Shown here one piece after another: positions 41,867 to 50,540 of a stretch of DNA of 64,000 nucleotides (within the stretch, counting starts at the first letter, position 1; the number at the start of each line of letters is the position of its first letter). The notes below the pieces were generated by a model. It saw only the letters and a program-made list of their open reading frames with translations. It was not told the origin of the DNA and searched no databases. This stretch comes from G965212025 sp965215765. Lineage in GTDB: Bacteria; Pseudomonadota; Gammaproteobacteria; Poriferisulfidales; Oxydemutatoraceae. Where the stretch lies: the NCBI GenBank assembly GCA_965215765.1, contig OZ244118.1, positions 1,736,001 to 1,800,000 on the forward strand, given 5' to 3'. Both the position numbers and the translations under genes were made by a program.

Positions 41867-43870
41867 TTGCCAAAAAGCCCGGAAAATAAAAGCGTTCTGA
41901 ACTGCGTTGGTGTTGACACAGGTGGCACCTTCACCGACCTCGTCGCTTGCGTCAATGGAAAGTTGCAGGTTCACAAGCAGCTTTCCACCCCGCACGCGCC
42001 GGAGAATGCGATTATTGCCGGTCTGAAAGCGCTCGGCATTCAGGAAAAGGAACCATTCCTGCTCATACACGGAACGACGGTCGGCACCAACGCCGTGCTG
42101 GAAAACAAAGGTGTGAAAACCGCTTATATCTGCAACCACGGCTTCGCAGACTTGCTCACCATTGGGCGCCAGAATCGTGACAGACTTTATGAGCTGGCTC
42201 CTGAACATGAGCCACCCCCGGTTCCCCCGGAACTGTGCCTTGAAATCAGTGGCCGCCTGAGCGCAGACGGATCCATGCTGGAGCCTCTGAAGGCAGCGGA
42301 TTTAACAGCACTAAAAGACAGAATTCGAAAGCTCAAGCCAAAAGCGGTCGCAATCAATATGCTGTTTTCATTTCTGCGTCCCGGCGTGGAAAAAGTGTTG
42401 GCAAAAGAACTGGAAGAAGACTACTACGTGACTTGCTCTGCGGACGTGCTCGCCGAACGTGGTGAATACGAACGCGGCATCGCCACCTGGTTAAACAGTT
42501 ACGTGGGACCCATTATGGGGCGCTACCTCAAACATCTGCAGTCGCTACTGCCTCAAGCCAGGCTGCGCGTCATGCAGAGCAGCGGGAAAACCACCTCAGC
42601 GCAGGCAGCGTCCAGACTTCCTGTTCACCTTTTGCTGTCCGGCCCTGCAGGTGGCGCCATGGCTGCCAGACACCTGGGCAAGCAAGCCGGGCAGAAGCAA
42701 GTGCTCAGTTTTGACATGGGCGGGACTTCGACCGATGTGGCGCTGGTGGACAGTCACAGCCTGCGTTTAAGCAACGAAGGGAAGATTGGCAAATACCCTC
42801 TTGCCATACCCATGATTGACATACGAACCGTAGGAGCCGGAGGCGGCTCTATTGCTTTCATCGACAAAGGTGGTTTTCTGCGCGCCGGCCCGCAATCGGC
42901 CGGAGCAGATCCGGGACCCGCCTGCTATGGAAAGGGAGGAAAGTTGCCTACGGTCACTGATGCCAATTTAATTCTCGGCAGGCTGCCTGAAACCTTGGGG
43001 CAGCAGTTGCGGCTGTCACTTCCCGCGGCAAAAGAAGCGTTGGTGCCTATTGCGCAAACGCTCAACAAAACCATCTTTGACTGCGCAATGGGCGTGATTG
43101 ACATTGTCAACGAACAAATGATCCAGACCCTGCGGCTCATAGCGACGCAGCAAGAAAGAGCGATCGCGACTTTGATGATGGCAGGTTTCGGAGCAACCGG
43201 AGGGACGCACGCTTGTGCTTTGGCAGAAGGTCTGAAAATTGAATCGGTCATCATTCCGGCATACGCAGGTGTATTTTCTGCTTATGGCATGCTGCTTTCC
43301 CCCCAAGGCCTGCGTAAAACGCGCAGCCTGTGCGTGCCATTTGAAAAGCTGTCTGAACAACGCTTTCAAGAAGTTTTCGCGAGCTTGAAGCATTCGGCAG
43401 AACAAGAAATACGTTCGCAAGGTATCCAGAAAATGCGCTTTCGCAAGCTTGTTGACCTGCGTTACCTGGGTCAGTCCCACGCCTTGGAGCTGGAGTACCA
43501 GCCCTTGGTTTCACTGGCGGAAAAGTTCCAGGAGCAACACCAGAAGCTGAGAGGCTATCGCCTTGAAACGCCCGTAGAAGTTGTCACGGCAAAAGTTGAA
43601 GCCTTCGCGCCAGCCGCTCTGGATGCAGACACGCCCTGCCGCTGGCGGAAGAAACACCGTGCCGTTCAGGAAAAAACGCATACCGGCACCCCGATCCATT
43701 TTCGTGATGCCATGCCCCGAAATCAGCCCGCCATCGGGCCTGCGTTAGTCATTGACGATGTCTCAACAACCTGGGTCAGCAAGAATTGGGAAGCCAGGAC
43801 AGACGAACAAGCGAATCTGCACCTTTCCAAAACAAACGGGATTCAGAAGCACCTGGCCAGCACCCTGTAG
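41867..43870 (+). CDS. Hydantoinase A / 5-oxoprolinase alpha-like protein
   Basis: 667 residues from a TTG at 41867; no ATG is available close by. The N-terminal hydantoinase/oxoprolinase domain opens NCVGVDTGGTFTDLV, with HGTTVGTNAVLE. The actin-like hydantoinase A domain has LSGPAGGAMAARHLGK, SFDMGGTSTDVALVD and IRTVGAGGGSIAFID, the ATP-binding signatures, then GAGP-like SAGADPGPACYG. These are ATP-dependent amidohydrolases of hydantoins or 5-oxoproline, or subunits of acetone-type carboxylases. A HyuB partner is normally adjacent but is absent here, so activity may need a distant subunit. Confidence 0.85.
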   Translation: MPKSPENKSVLNCVGVDTGGTFTDLVACVNGKLQVHKQLSTPHAPENAIIAGLKALGIQEKEPFLLIHGTTVGTNAVLENKGVKTAYICNHGFADLLTIGRQNRDRLYELAPEHEPPPVPPELCLEISGRLSADGSMLEPLKAADLTALKDRIRKLKPKAVAINMLFSFLRPGVEKVLAKELEEDYYVTCSADVLAERGEYERGIATWLNSYVGPIMGRYLKHLQSLLPQARLRVMQSSGKTTSAQAASRLPVHLLLSGPAGGAMAARHLGKQAGQKQVLSFDMGGTSTDVALVDSHSLRLSNEGKIGKYPLAIPMIDIRTVGAGGGSIAFIDKGGFLRAGPQSAGADPGPACYGKGGKLPTVTDANLILGRLPETLGQQLRLSLPAAKEALVPIAQTLNKTIFDCAMGVIDIVNEQMIQTLRLIATQQERAIATLMMAGFGATGGTHACALAEGLKIESVIIPAYAGVFSAYGMLLSPQGLRKTRSLCVPFEKLSEQRFQEVFASLKHSAEQEIRSQGIQKMRFRKLVDLRYLGQSHALELEYQPLVSLAEKFQEQHQKLRGYRLETPVEVVTAKVEAFAPAALDADTPCRWRKKHRAVQEKTHTGTPIHFRDAMPRNQPAIGPALVIDDVSTTWVSKNWEARTDEQANLHLSKTNGIQKHLASTL

Positions 43871-43903
43871 TTACCTCCAGGCAGACCACCTGGTTCCGAG
43901 GCG

Positions 43904-43923
43904 GCGGCCGGGTAGCCGCTTTT
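43904..43923 (+). terminator. Candidate terminator after the hyuA-like gene
   Basis: GCGGC (43904-43908), loop CGGGTA, GCCGC (43915-43919), then TTTT. It follows the hyuA-like stop by 33 bases and lies between convergent genes. The short stem makes it only moderately convincing. Confidence 0.4.
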
Positions 43924-43944
43924 CGGCACCCCGCCGTGGTGTCG

Positions 43945-45153
43945 TCAGGCTTCGGAAGTGGCGGGGAAAGCGTTTGGCAACAAAAGCTGAACTTTTTTTG
44001 CAAACTTTCTGAGCACTTCCGGCTCCGCTTTTTCAGCCTTGTCACACCAGTCCATGAGTGCGGTGTGCAACTCGGCTTGCTCAAGACGAAACTTCTGCCA
44101 AAGCTGGTGCAAGGCACACTTGAACTCATAAACCACTGCCAAGGATTCACGCCCCTCAAAAGCGTTGTGCATCGCTTGCTTGTCTTCAGAGCTGATCATG
44201 CTTTCGTGGTGCATGAAAAACCCTCTGGCTCTGCGCAAAAGACCGCGCTCCTCACCATCGGCGAGCCTCAATTCCTTTTTCAGCACCGGCTGAACGACAG
44301 TGCTCATGTACTCATTCATCAGATGCAAACGAGAATTCAGGAGTTTTTTGATCCAGTCAATGTCATGCTTTTGCGAATGCTGCAGGGCTCGTTCGCGCGG
44401 CGCTGCTTTTATGTCGCTTGCCAACCCAAGAAACTCAAGGATTCGCACGTACAGCCAACCGATGTCAAATTCCCACGGTTTGAACGAAAACCTGGCAGAA
44501 CCCGGAAAAGCGTGGTGGTTATTGTGCAACTCTTCGCCACCAATCAGGATTCCAAACGGCAAAAGGTTCCTGGAACAATCCTTGGTTTCGAAATTGCGAT
44601 ACCCGCTGTGATGCCCCAAGCCATTGATGACCCCGGCAGCAAAGAAAGGAATCCACATCATTTGCACTGACCATATAGCCACGCCCCAGAATCCAAAAAG
44701 CACAAACTCAAGGATCAGCAAGCTGACCAAGCCCCAGGTTTCGTGGCAGGAAAACAAACGCCTCTCAAGAAAATCATCGGGAGTTCCCGCGCCGTAGACA
44801 TCAACAGTTTGCTGAATGTCTTTTTCTTTTATGTATAAGTCCGCCCCACAAAAGAGAACTTGTAAGACGCCTTTTACGCGAGGGCTGTGAGGGTCAGACT
44901 CAGTCTCTACTTTATCGTGGTGTTTGCGGTGTATAGCCACCCATTCCCGGGTCACCATGCCGGTAGTCCCCCAAAGCCAAAAACGCATGAAAAGCGCAAC
45001 CGCTGGATGCAGACGCAAAGACCGATGGGTCTGGTGTCTGTGCAAATATACGGTGACGCAAACAATGGTTGTATGCGTTGCGATCAACAACACCAACAAC
45101 AGACCCCACCAAGGCAACGAGAGCACCCCGGCTCCCAGCAATATCTCAGACAT
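43945..45153 (-). CDS. Acyl-CoA/acyl-lipid delta-9-type fatty acid desaturase
   Basis: 402 residues. Membrane di-iron desaturase with the three histidine boxes HRHQTHRS, HRKHHDKVETESDPHSPR and HNNHHAFPGSARFS, in the order and spacing of stearoyl-CoA type enzymes, and hydrophobic segments before and between them. A C-terminal helical region of about 130 residues (from ~265) is longer than minimal bacterial enzymes and resembles the tails of some gammaproteobacterial desaturases. Introduces a double bond into acyl chains, adjusting membrane fluidity. Oriented away from folB. Confidence 0.92.
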   Translation of the reverse strand: MSEILLGAGVLSLPWWGLLLVLLIATHTTIVCVTVYLHRHQTHRSLRLHPAVALFMRFWLWGTTGMVTREWVAIHRKHHDKVETESDPHSPRVKGVLQVLFCGADLYIKEKDIQQTVDVYGAGTPDDFLERRLFSCHETWGLVSLLILEFVLFGFWGVAIWSVQMMWIPFFAAGVINGLGHHSGYRNFETKDCSRNLLPFGILIGGEELHNNHHAFPGSARFSFKPWEFDIGWLYVRILEFLGLASDIKAAPRERALQHSQKHDIDWIKKLLNSRLHLMNEYMSTVVQPVLKKELRLADGEERGLLRRARGFFMHHESMISSEDKQAMHNAFEGRESLAVVYEFKCALHQLWQKFRLEQAELHTALMDWCDKAEKAEPEVLRKFAKKVQLLLPNAFPATSEA

Positions 45154-45214
45154 TCAAATCCCCTTTATGAAAAGAAAAGGAAGCAGCAACTCACACTACG
45201 CCTTCCAGCCAAAC

Positions 45215-45220
45215 ACTATA
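45215..45220 (-). promoter_or_regulatory. Possible extended -10 for the desaturase gene
   Basis: TATAGT preceded by TGG on the minus strand, about 60 bases before the desaturase start. The -35 region is weak. Confidence 0.3.
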
Positions 45221-45393
45221 CCAGCAAAAACAATCCAGACATACAACTTCAGCTAGAGGAAGACTGACCTCCAGCCCCGCCGTACTGTAACCGCAAACAA
45301 GCCAAAAAACCAACTACAGATGCGGCCATTATGCACAGCCTTAAGGGCAAAACAGACTCATCTCTTTGCTACAATGGCACCTGCTTCAAACCC

Positions 45394-45750
45394 ATGGACA
45401 CGGTTTTTATACACAATCTTATCGCCCACCCGGTTGTCGGGGCTTTCGAATGGGAACAACGCATCCAGCAAAAAGTCATCATTAACCTGGAAATGCAAAC
45501 CGATGTCCGGAAAAGCAGTACTCACGACAGCCTTGACAAAGCACTGGATTATAAGCTCGTCGCACAACAGGTCAAAAAATTTATCGAAAAAAGCCGGTTT
45601 GCCTTATTGGAAACCATGGCAGAAAAAACAGCCGAATTTGTGCTCAATGAGTTCACCACGAAGTGGGTTCGGGTGCGACTGGACAAGCCGTTTGCGGTGC
45701 GCGGTGCAGGAACGGTTGGCGTGACCATAGAAAGGGGGAACAAAAAATAG
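45394..45750 (+). CDS. folB: Dihydroneopterin aldolase
   Basis: 118 residues from ATG 45394 (MDTVFIHNLIAHPVVGAFEWE); an upstream in-frame ATG at 45331 would add 21 residues of no family likeness. FolB converts dihydroneopterin to hydroxymethyl-dihydropterin in folate synthesis. GAFEWEQRIQQKVIINLEM, DSLDKALDYKLVAQQV and the active-site ALLETMAEKTAE are typical. TACAAT at 45370-45375 may be part of its promoter. Convergent with the pteridine reductase gene. Confidence 0.93.
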   Translation: MDTVFIHNLIAHPVVGAFEWEQRIQQKVIINLEMQTDVRKSSTHDSLDKALDYKLVAQQVKKFIEKSRFALLETMAEKTAEFVLNEFTTKWVRVRLDKPFAVRGAGTVGVTIERGNKK

Positions 45751-45804
45751 CAGCCCTCTCATCAACGCCCGAACCCAGAGGTCGTGTAAACCTGGGCGCC
45801 GCCA

Positions 45805-46563
45805 CTACTGAAACAGGCTCCGCCCTCCGTCTATGGCAAGACATTGGCCGGTAACATAGTCTGCGCTAAAAACCAGAAAGGCGACGGCGTCGGCAATGTC
45901 TTTTGCTGTGCCGCTGCGCCGCAATGGGACTCTGGCGAGGATTTCCTTTCGGTCTTGTTGCGTGAGCGTTTTTTCCGGCCACAGCGTGGCACCCGGAGAA
46001 ACTGCGTTACACCGTACTTCGGGAGCCAGCTCGCGAGCCAAGGACAGGGTGAGCATGTTCAGACCGGATTTTGCGATGGAATAGATGGTGTGCCCCTTCA
46101 GCGGGCGTAATGCGTGGACATCCACGATGTTCACAATGCAACCGCGCGCTTTTTTTAGTGACTCGGCAAGAGAGATACTGAGAAACAATGGGGCTTTCAG
46201 GTTGACGTCGATAATTTCGTGCCAGGTCGTTTCGCTGACCTCGGGTACGGGCGTGGGATAAAAGACCGCCGCATTGTTCACCAAAACATCTATTCGACCC
46301 CAGCGTTCCCGAGCCTGTGTTGCCAACCGCTCGGAGCCGCCGCTTCGCGCCAGATCGGCGCGTATCACAAACGCTGAATCCGGACGCTTGCCATTCAGCT
46401 CCGCACCGAGACACTCCGCTTCCGGAAAGGAGCGAAAGGAATGCAAAATCACTTTCATGCCTTCAGTATGCAAGCGCGATACGATTGCCGCCCCGATACG
46501 ACGACCCCCACCGGTCACCAAAGCAACTTTTTCGCTATGTTCGTCTAACTGCAGACCAGGCAT
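45805..46563 (-). CDS. Pteridine reductase (FolM-like SDR)
   Basis: 252 residues from ATG 46563 (MPGLQLDEHSEKVALV); a GTG at 46608 would add 15 residues. Short-chain dehydrogenase with VTGGGRRIGAAI, where the RR after the glycines is the pteridine-reductase version of the cofactor motif, VLVNNAAVFYPTPV, the catalytic region DVHALRPLKGHTIYSIAKSGL and the C-terminal PLRRSGTAKDIADAV. Likely reduces dihydrobiopterin or dihydrofolate with NADPH. Its place facing folB supports a pterin role. Other SDR activities cannot be excluded. Confidence 0.85.
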   Translation of the reverse strand: MPGLQLDEHSEKVALVTGGGRRIGAAIVSRLHTEGMKVILHSFRSFPEAECLGAELNGKRPDSAFVIRADLARSGGSERLATQARERWGRIDVLVNNAAVFYPTPVPEVSETTWHEIIDVNLKAPLFLSISLAESLKKARGCIVNIVDVHALRPLKGHTIYSIAKSGLNMLTLSLARELAPEVRCNAVSPGATLWPEKTLTQQDRKEILARVPLRRSGTAKDIADAVAFLVFSADYVTGQCLAIDGGRSLFQ

Positions 46564-46747
46564 ACCACCGTTTGTTCCATACACAAATTTTTTGATATCC
46601 AGTTCCACCGACTGCCTGCGCTTTCTTCCACGTGAAAGCGATGCACGGCTTCACTCCCGCTCGTATATTCAGCCCACCATCCCGGCAGACCGGGCAGCTC
46701 GATGCGGCACCAGCACAGGCAATCCGTAAATTCCGCTTGAGCACATC

Positions 46748-47509
46748 TTGTTGCTGGCGCTGGCGCAGGCAGCAACTGAATTTTTGCCAGTATCCAGTAC
46801 GGCTCATCTCATACTGATTCCTTTTTTCCTGGAATGGGAATTGCAAAAATTGAGCTTCGATATCGCGGTGCATTTGGGAACCCTTGCCGGACTGCTGGCC
46901 TATTACAGTAAAGCCTTGGTGCAAGGTGCCCCAGTATGGCATGAAGCCCCGAAGACAAGAAAATTGTTCGTGCTCGTCACCTTGGCCTCCCTGCCTCTCT
47001 TCGCTGCCGGCTACTTGCTTGCCTCATACGTTGCAAGCTACCTGCGCACCCCCGAAATCATTGCGTATGCGACCATTTTTTTCGGCATCGTATTGCTCCT
47101 TGCCGAAAAGACAAATGCGTCAAAAGGGAAATCACATTCTGCCACGCTCACCCTCAAAAAGGCCTTCTTGATTGGCTGCGCACAAATACTGGCACTGATC
47201 CCAGGGGCTTCTCGCTCGGGGGTCACTCTCAGCGCCGGCCTTTTCCTCGGACTGACAAAAGAGAGTGCCGCCCATTTTTCATTCATCATGGCCATCCCCG
47301 CGATTCTCGGCGCTTCTGCCTACTGGCTAATCAGCGCAGAAACCGAAAGCTCGCTTAGCTTGCCAACTCTTGCACTGGGCTTTTTTACAGCCGCCATCGT
47401 TTCACTGCTGAGTATCGGGATTTTTCTGAGATTGCTGAAAAGATTCGGACTGTTCCCTTTCGTGATCTACCGCTTTGCACTTGGCATCGCGATCCTGAGC
47501 ATTTACTGA
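46748..47509 (+). CDS. uppP: Undecaprenyl-diphosphate phosphatase (BacA/UppP)
   Basis: 253 residues from TTG 46748. The family usually begins about six residues earlier; the in-frame codons back to a stop at 46727-46729 include ATT but no ATG/GTG/TTG, so the start is uncertain. TEFLPVSSTAHLILIPF and PGASRSGVTLSAGLFLGL hold the catalytic Glu and the conserved PGxSRSG motif; seven to eight helices follow. Recycles the lipid carrier for peptidoglycan. Its last seven bases overlap the end of cca on the other strand. Confidence 0.92.
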   Translation: MLLALAQAATEFLPVSSTAHLILIPFFLEWELQKLSFDIAVHLGTLAGLLAYYSKALVQGAPVWHEAPKTRKLFVLVTLASLPLFAAGYLLASYVASYLRTPEIIAYATIFFGIVLLLAEKTNASKGKSHSATLTLKKAFLIGCAQILALIPGASRSGVTLSAGLFLGLTKESAAHFSFIMAIPAILGASAYWLISAETESSLSLPTLALGFFTAAIVSLLSIGIFLRLLKRFGLFPFVIYRFALGIAILSIY

Positions 47510-48678
47510 CTGCAAACGCCTTCCCCGGAAGTGTCACCTGCTATTGAAAGCAGTGCTCTGTGTCTGGCAGCTTTCACCAGCCCGGGCTTGTCCGATGGCT
47601 GCACATTTTTCAGCAAATCCCCCAGCTCCAAAGAACTGAGCCTGCTTCCGGCAGCCATAATTTTTTCTTTGAGTTGCACCACTTTTTCCAGCGCACAGGG
47701 GGCTCCTTCGGGAAGCGTGAATCTCGTCAAGGCGTGAACCAGTTGCCGCAAGCGTTCCGGATTACGGATGCCATCAAAGCACTCCACAATTTTCAAGAGT
47801 AGCTCTGAGCCGGAGTCAGGTGGGTTTTTCAACCATTCATACAGACGCCGGACGCTTTCAGCGGCTTTGCAGTATTGGCCAGGCATTTTCAAATTTCGGC
47901 ACAGCCCGGTCAATGAAATGGAGCAGGCTCCCGCAGACAGTGCGAGCAAAAGAAAACGCTCAAGAACATCCACTTTTGCCCCGCCACTGCTGGCAAGTGC
48001 CGCCAGCGCAGACCTGTAGCAATCCGTTTTGGAAAAAGCGACAAAATCAGGAGACAACGCCGAAAGTGCTCCCACTGCTTCCAATTCCTCAAAAAAGCGC
48101 GCGGCATTGTCCTCACCCAGTGCTGATTGCATTTCTTTCCACACTCTTTCCGAAGTCAACGCCTCAGTCTCTCCCGACCGAACCATTTGCTTCATGAGCT
48201 CTCGGGTGCTTCTGTCTACCTTGAACCCCAACCCGGAAAAGCGAGCGGCGAAACGGGCGACCCGCAGCACACGCACCGGATCTTCGGAAAAAGCCTCGGA
48301 AACGTGGCGCAAAAGCCGTTTTTCAATGTCACGCATCCCTCCATACGGATCTATGTAGCGATCCTGTGACTCATCGTATGCCACTGCGTTAATCGTCAAG
48401 TCCCGGCGCCGCAGATCTTCCTCAAGCGTCACCCGTGGATCCGCGTTGAATGTGAACCCTCGGTAGCCATGAGACACTTTCCGCTCGGTTCGCGCCAACG
48501 CATATTCACCATCGAAGCCGGGTTTGATAAACACCGGAAAACCTCTGCCAACTGCCTTGAACCCCGACGCCAGCATTGCCTCTGGTGTGGATCCGACCAC
48601 AACCCAGTCTTCGTCAGCACAGATCGGCAGGTGCAACAGGCGGTCACGTACCGCACCGCCGACAAGATAGAGTTTCAT
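47503..48678 (-). CDS. cca: CCA tRNA nucleotidyltransferase
   Basis: 391 residues. Adds or repairs the 3' CCA of tRNAs. LVGGAVRDRLL, the metal-binding DEDWVVVG, RTERKVSHGYRGFTF, EEDLRRRDLTINAVAYD and DPVRVLRVARFAARF are the class II motifs. The C-terminal half is divergent and the HD phosphohydrolase motif of E. coli Cca is not seen, so it probably lacks the phosphatase and phosphodiesterase activities. The start overlaps the stop of the preceding NDUFA9-like gene as ATGA. Confidence 0.95.
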   Translation of the reverse strand: MKLYLVGGAVRDRLLHLPICADEDWVVVGSTPEAMLASGFKAVGRGFPVFIKPGFDGEYALARTERKVSHGYRGFTFNADPRVTLEEDLRRRDLTINAVAYDESQDRYIDPYGGMRDIEKRLLRHVSEAFSEDPVRVLRVARFAARFSGLGFKVDRSTRELMKQMVRSGETEALTSERVWKEMQSALGEDNAARFFEELEAVGALSALSPDFVAFSKTDCYRSALAALASSGGAKVDVLERFLLLALSAGACSISLTGLCRNLKMPGQYCKAAESVRRLYEWLKNPPDSGSELLLKIVECFDGIRNPERLRQLVHALTRFTLPEGAPCALEKVVQLKEKIMAAGSRLSSLELGDLLKNVQPSDKPGLVKAARHRALLSIAGDTSGEGVCSQ

Positions 48679-49553
48679 CGCCTCCCCAGGTAACCAGGGA
48701 CAATGTCTTCAACAGCAACAAGGCATTTCGCGGCAGCCGTACTGGCAGTACAAACACCGTCAAGCTGAAGAGAGCGATAGTTGTCAATGGTGAACAAGCG
48801 ACCCGGCAAAAATCCAACGATGTGTGCCAGAGACCGGCTAAGCGCATCAGGCATATCAAAAAGCACCAATCGACGCTCGGACAACTCGACCAAATACTCA
48901 AAAATTTCTCTGAGCGTATAGACCTTCGGCCCACACAGTTCATAACTGGCACCAACGCACTCATCGTTCTCCAGACAATTCACCATGAACCGGGAAACAT
49001 CCATTACGTAAACCGGAGACAGTCTGGCGTTCGGACAAGGTATCGCCAAAACCCCTGGCGCAAAGTTGACCAATTCATAAAAGCGACTAAAAAAACGATC
49101 CCCACGCCCGAAAATAACAGAGGGACGAAAAACAGTCACCGCCATACCCGCGCGATCCTGCACCAGCATTTCCCCTGCCCCCTTGGAAGACAGATAACGA
49201 CTGGCAGCATCCGGACTGGCATTGAGCGCGCTGACATGTAGCAGACGTTGCACACGAATCAACTGGCATGCATCCATTAGCCGGGTTACAAATTCGACGT
49301 GCGCCTTGTAAAAATCTTCGGGATACAACAATCCGGCGTTCAAAATGCCAACCAGATTCACGACTGCATGGCAACCATCCAGAGCGGCGGCCAGGCTGGC
49401 GCATGACCCCTTTCGATAAATGCGCCAATCCACCCCCTCGCGGGTGCGTTGGGAACGGCTCACAACACGCACTTCATAACCGTGTTGCTTCAGTGTTTCG
49501 CACAGTGCCATGCCCAGAAAACCGCTGCCGCCAACCAGTGCTACTTTTTTCAT
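48675..49553 (-). CDS. NDUFA9-like complex I NAD(P)-binding protein
   Basis: 292 residues from ATG 49553 (MKKVALVGGSGFLGMAL), preceded by GATAGAG. Atypical extended SDR of the NDUFA9 / YtfG-like group: GGSGFLG, NLVGIL, HVSALNASPDAASRYLSSKGAGE and FRPSVIFGRGDRFF. The group is associated with complex I assembly or quinone biology, without a proven bacterial reaction. Four-base overlap with cca indicates co-translation. Confidence 0.85.
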   Translation of the reverse strand: MKKVALVGGSGFLGMALCETLKQHGYEVRVVSRSQRTREGVDWRIYRKGSCASLAAALDGCHAVVNLVGILNAGLLYPEDFYKAHVEFVTRLMDACQLIRVQRLLHVSALNASPDAASRYLSSKGAGEMLVQDRAGMAVTVFRPSVIFGRGDRFFSRFYELVNFAPGVLAIPCPNARLSPVYVMDVSRFMVNCLENDECVGASYELCGPKVYTLREIFEYLVELSERRLVLFDMPDALSRSLAHIVGFLPGRLFTIDNYRSLQLDGVCTASTAAAKCLVAVEDIVPGYLGRR

Positions 49554-49691
49554 CTCTATCCTGATTATCAATCCAAAATGAAGGTGCTCGTTTCGTGCTG
49601 TGCTATTCTACCCATCGTCCAGCTATTCAACAGGGTTCATAAGCCGATTACTGAAAGCAAAGTGCGTGGTGTGCGCAGTTGCGGGTTATAC

Positions 49692-50540
49692 ATGGGAAAA
49701 TTTCTTGCCTTACTGCTTGCTGTGTTGATGTTATGCCTCGGCAATCTGCAGGCGCAAGTGGATATTGCCAACAACCCGGTCTTTCATGAAGCCACGAAAG
49801 CCTACCAGTCTGGAGAAATGGAAAAAGCGCGTGCCGGGTATCAATCCTTGCTCGACAGCTATCCGGACAACATCATGCTGAAAAACAATCTCGCTGTGAT
49901 TGCCGCACGGCAGGGGCACACCGAAGAAGCCGAAAAAATGTTTCGCGACGTGCTCCACAGCAATGGAACGATTGCGACCAGCTACCACAATCTGACTGCA
50001 CTTTACGCCTACCAGGCAGCACAAACTTACCGTTTGGCACTATCGTTGGACACCAACCAGTCTGAATTGCCTGATCTGGTATTGGCAGAGCCAAAACAAT
50101 CCGCCGCTTCGCCACGTGACTTGGTAGCACGCCTTTTGGGCGAAGCCCAGGTTAACGAAGCGATTATTCAAGATCCACAGGCAGCGCAGAAAAAAAGCGG
50201 AGAAAGCGTGGACGTGCTTGAAACGCTTCAAATTTGGGCAAAAGCCTGGGCAAAACAGGATGTTGAGGCCTACCTGGCAAATTATATCCCAAACTTCAAG
50301 GGTCGTGAGGAGTCACACGAAGCGTGGCAAGCCATACGAAGCACGAGGTTGCGTAACCCACGGTTCATCAAGGTCAGTCTAAGCAATATCAAAACCCGTC
50401 TTGCGGACAAGGACTCCGCTTCAGCAAGCTTTGTGCAGAGCTATCAATCAAACCTGATTAAAAGCACGGTTCGAAAACGAGTCACCATGCAAATGATTGG
50501 TGGGAAATGGAAAATCTCCTCCGAGCGCGTTTCCGGCTAG
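49692..50540 (+). CDS. Exported TPR protein with C-terminal NTF2-like domain
   Basis: 282 residues from ATG 49692, giving a signal peptide (KFLALLLAVLMLCLGNLQAQ). TPR-like helices follow (about 30-130; EKARAGYQSLLDSYPDNIMLKNNLAVIAARQGHTEEAEKMF in two adjacent repeats), then a linker and a C-terminal NTF2/SnoaL-like fold (about 175-282; ETLQIWAKAWAKQDVEAYLANY...WKISSE). The frame overlaps the next gene by 34 bases. The C-terminal domain resembles that of the neighbouring L,D-transpeptidase, so the two likely work together in the periplasm. Confidence 0.8.
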   Translation: MGKFLALLLAVLMLCLGNLQAQVDIANNPVFHEATKAYQSGEMEKARAGYQSLLDSYPDNIMLKNNLAVIAARQGHTEEAEKMFRDVLHSNGTIATSYHNLTALYAYQAAQTYRLALSLDTNQSELPDLVLAEPKQSAASPRDLVARLLGEAQVNEAIIQDPQAAQKKSGESVDVLETLQIWAKAWAKQDVEAYLANYIPNFKGREESHEAWQAIRSTRLRNPRFIKVSLSNIKTRLADKDSASASFVQSYQSNLIKSTVRKRVTMQMIGGKWKISSERVSG

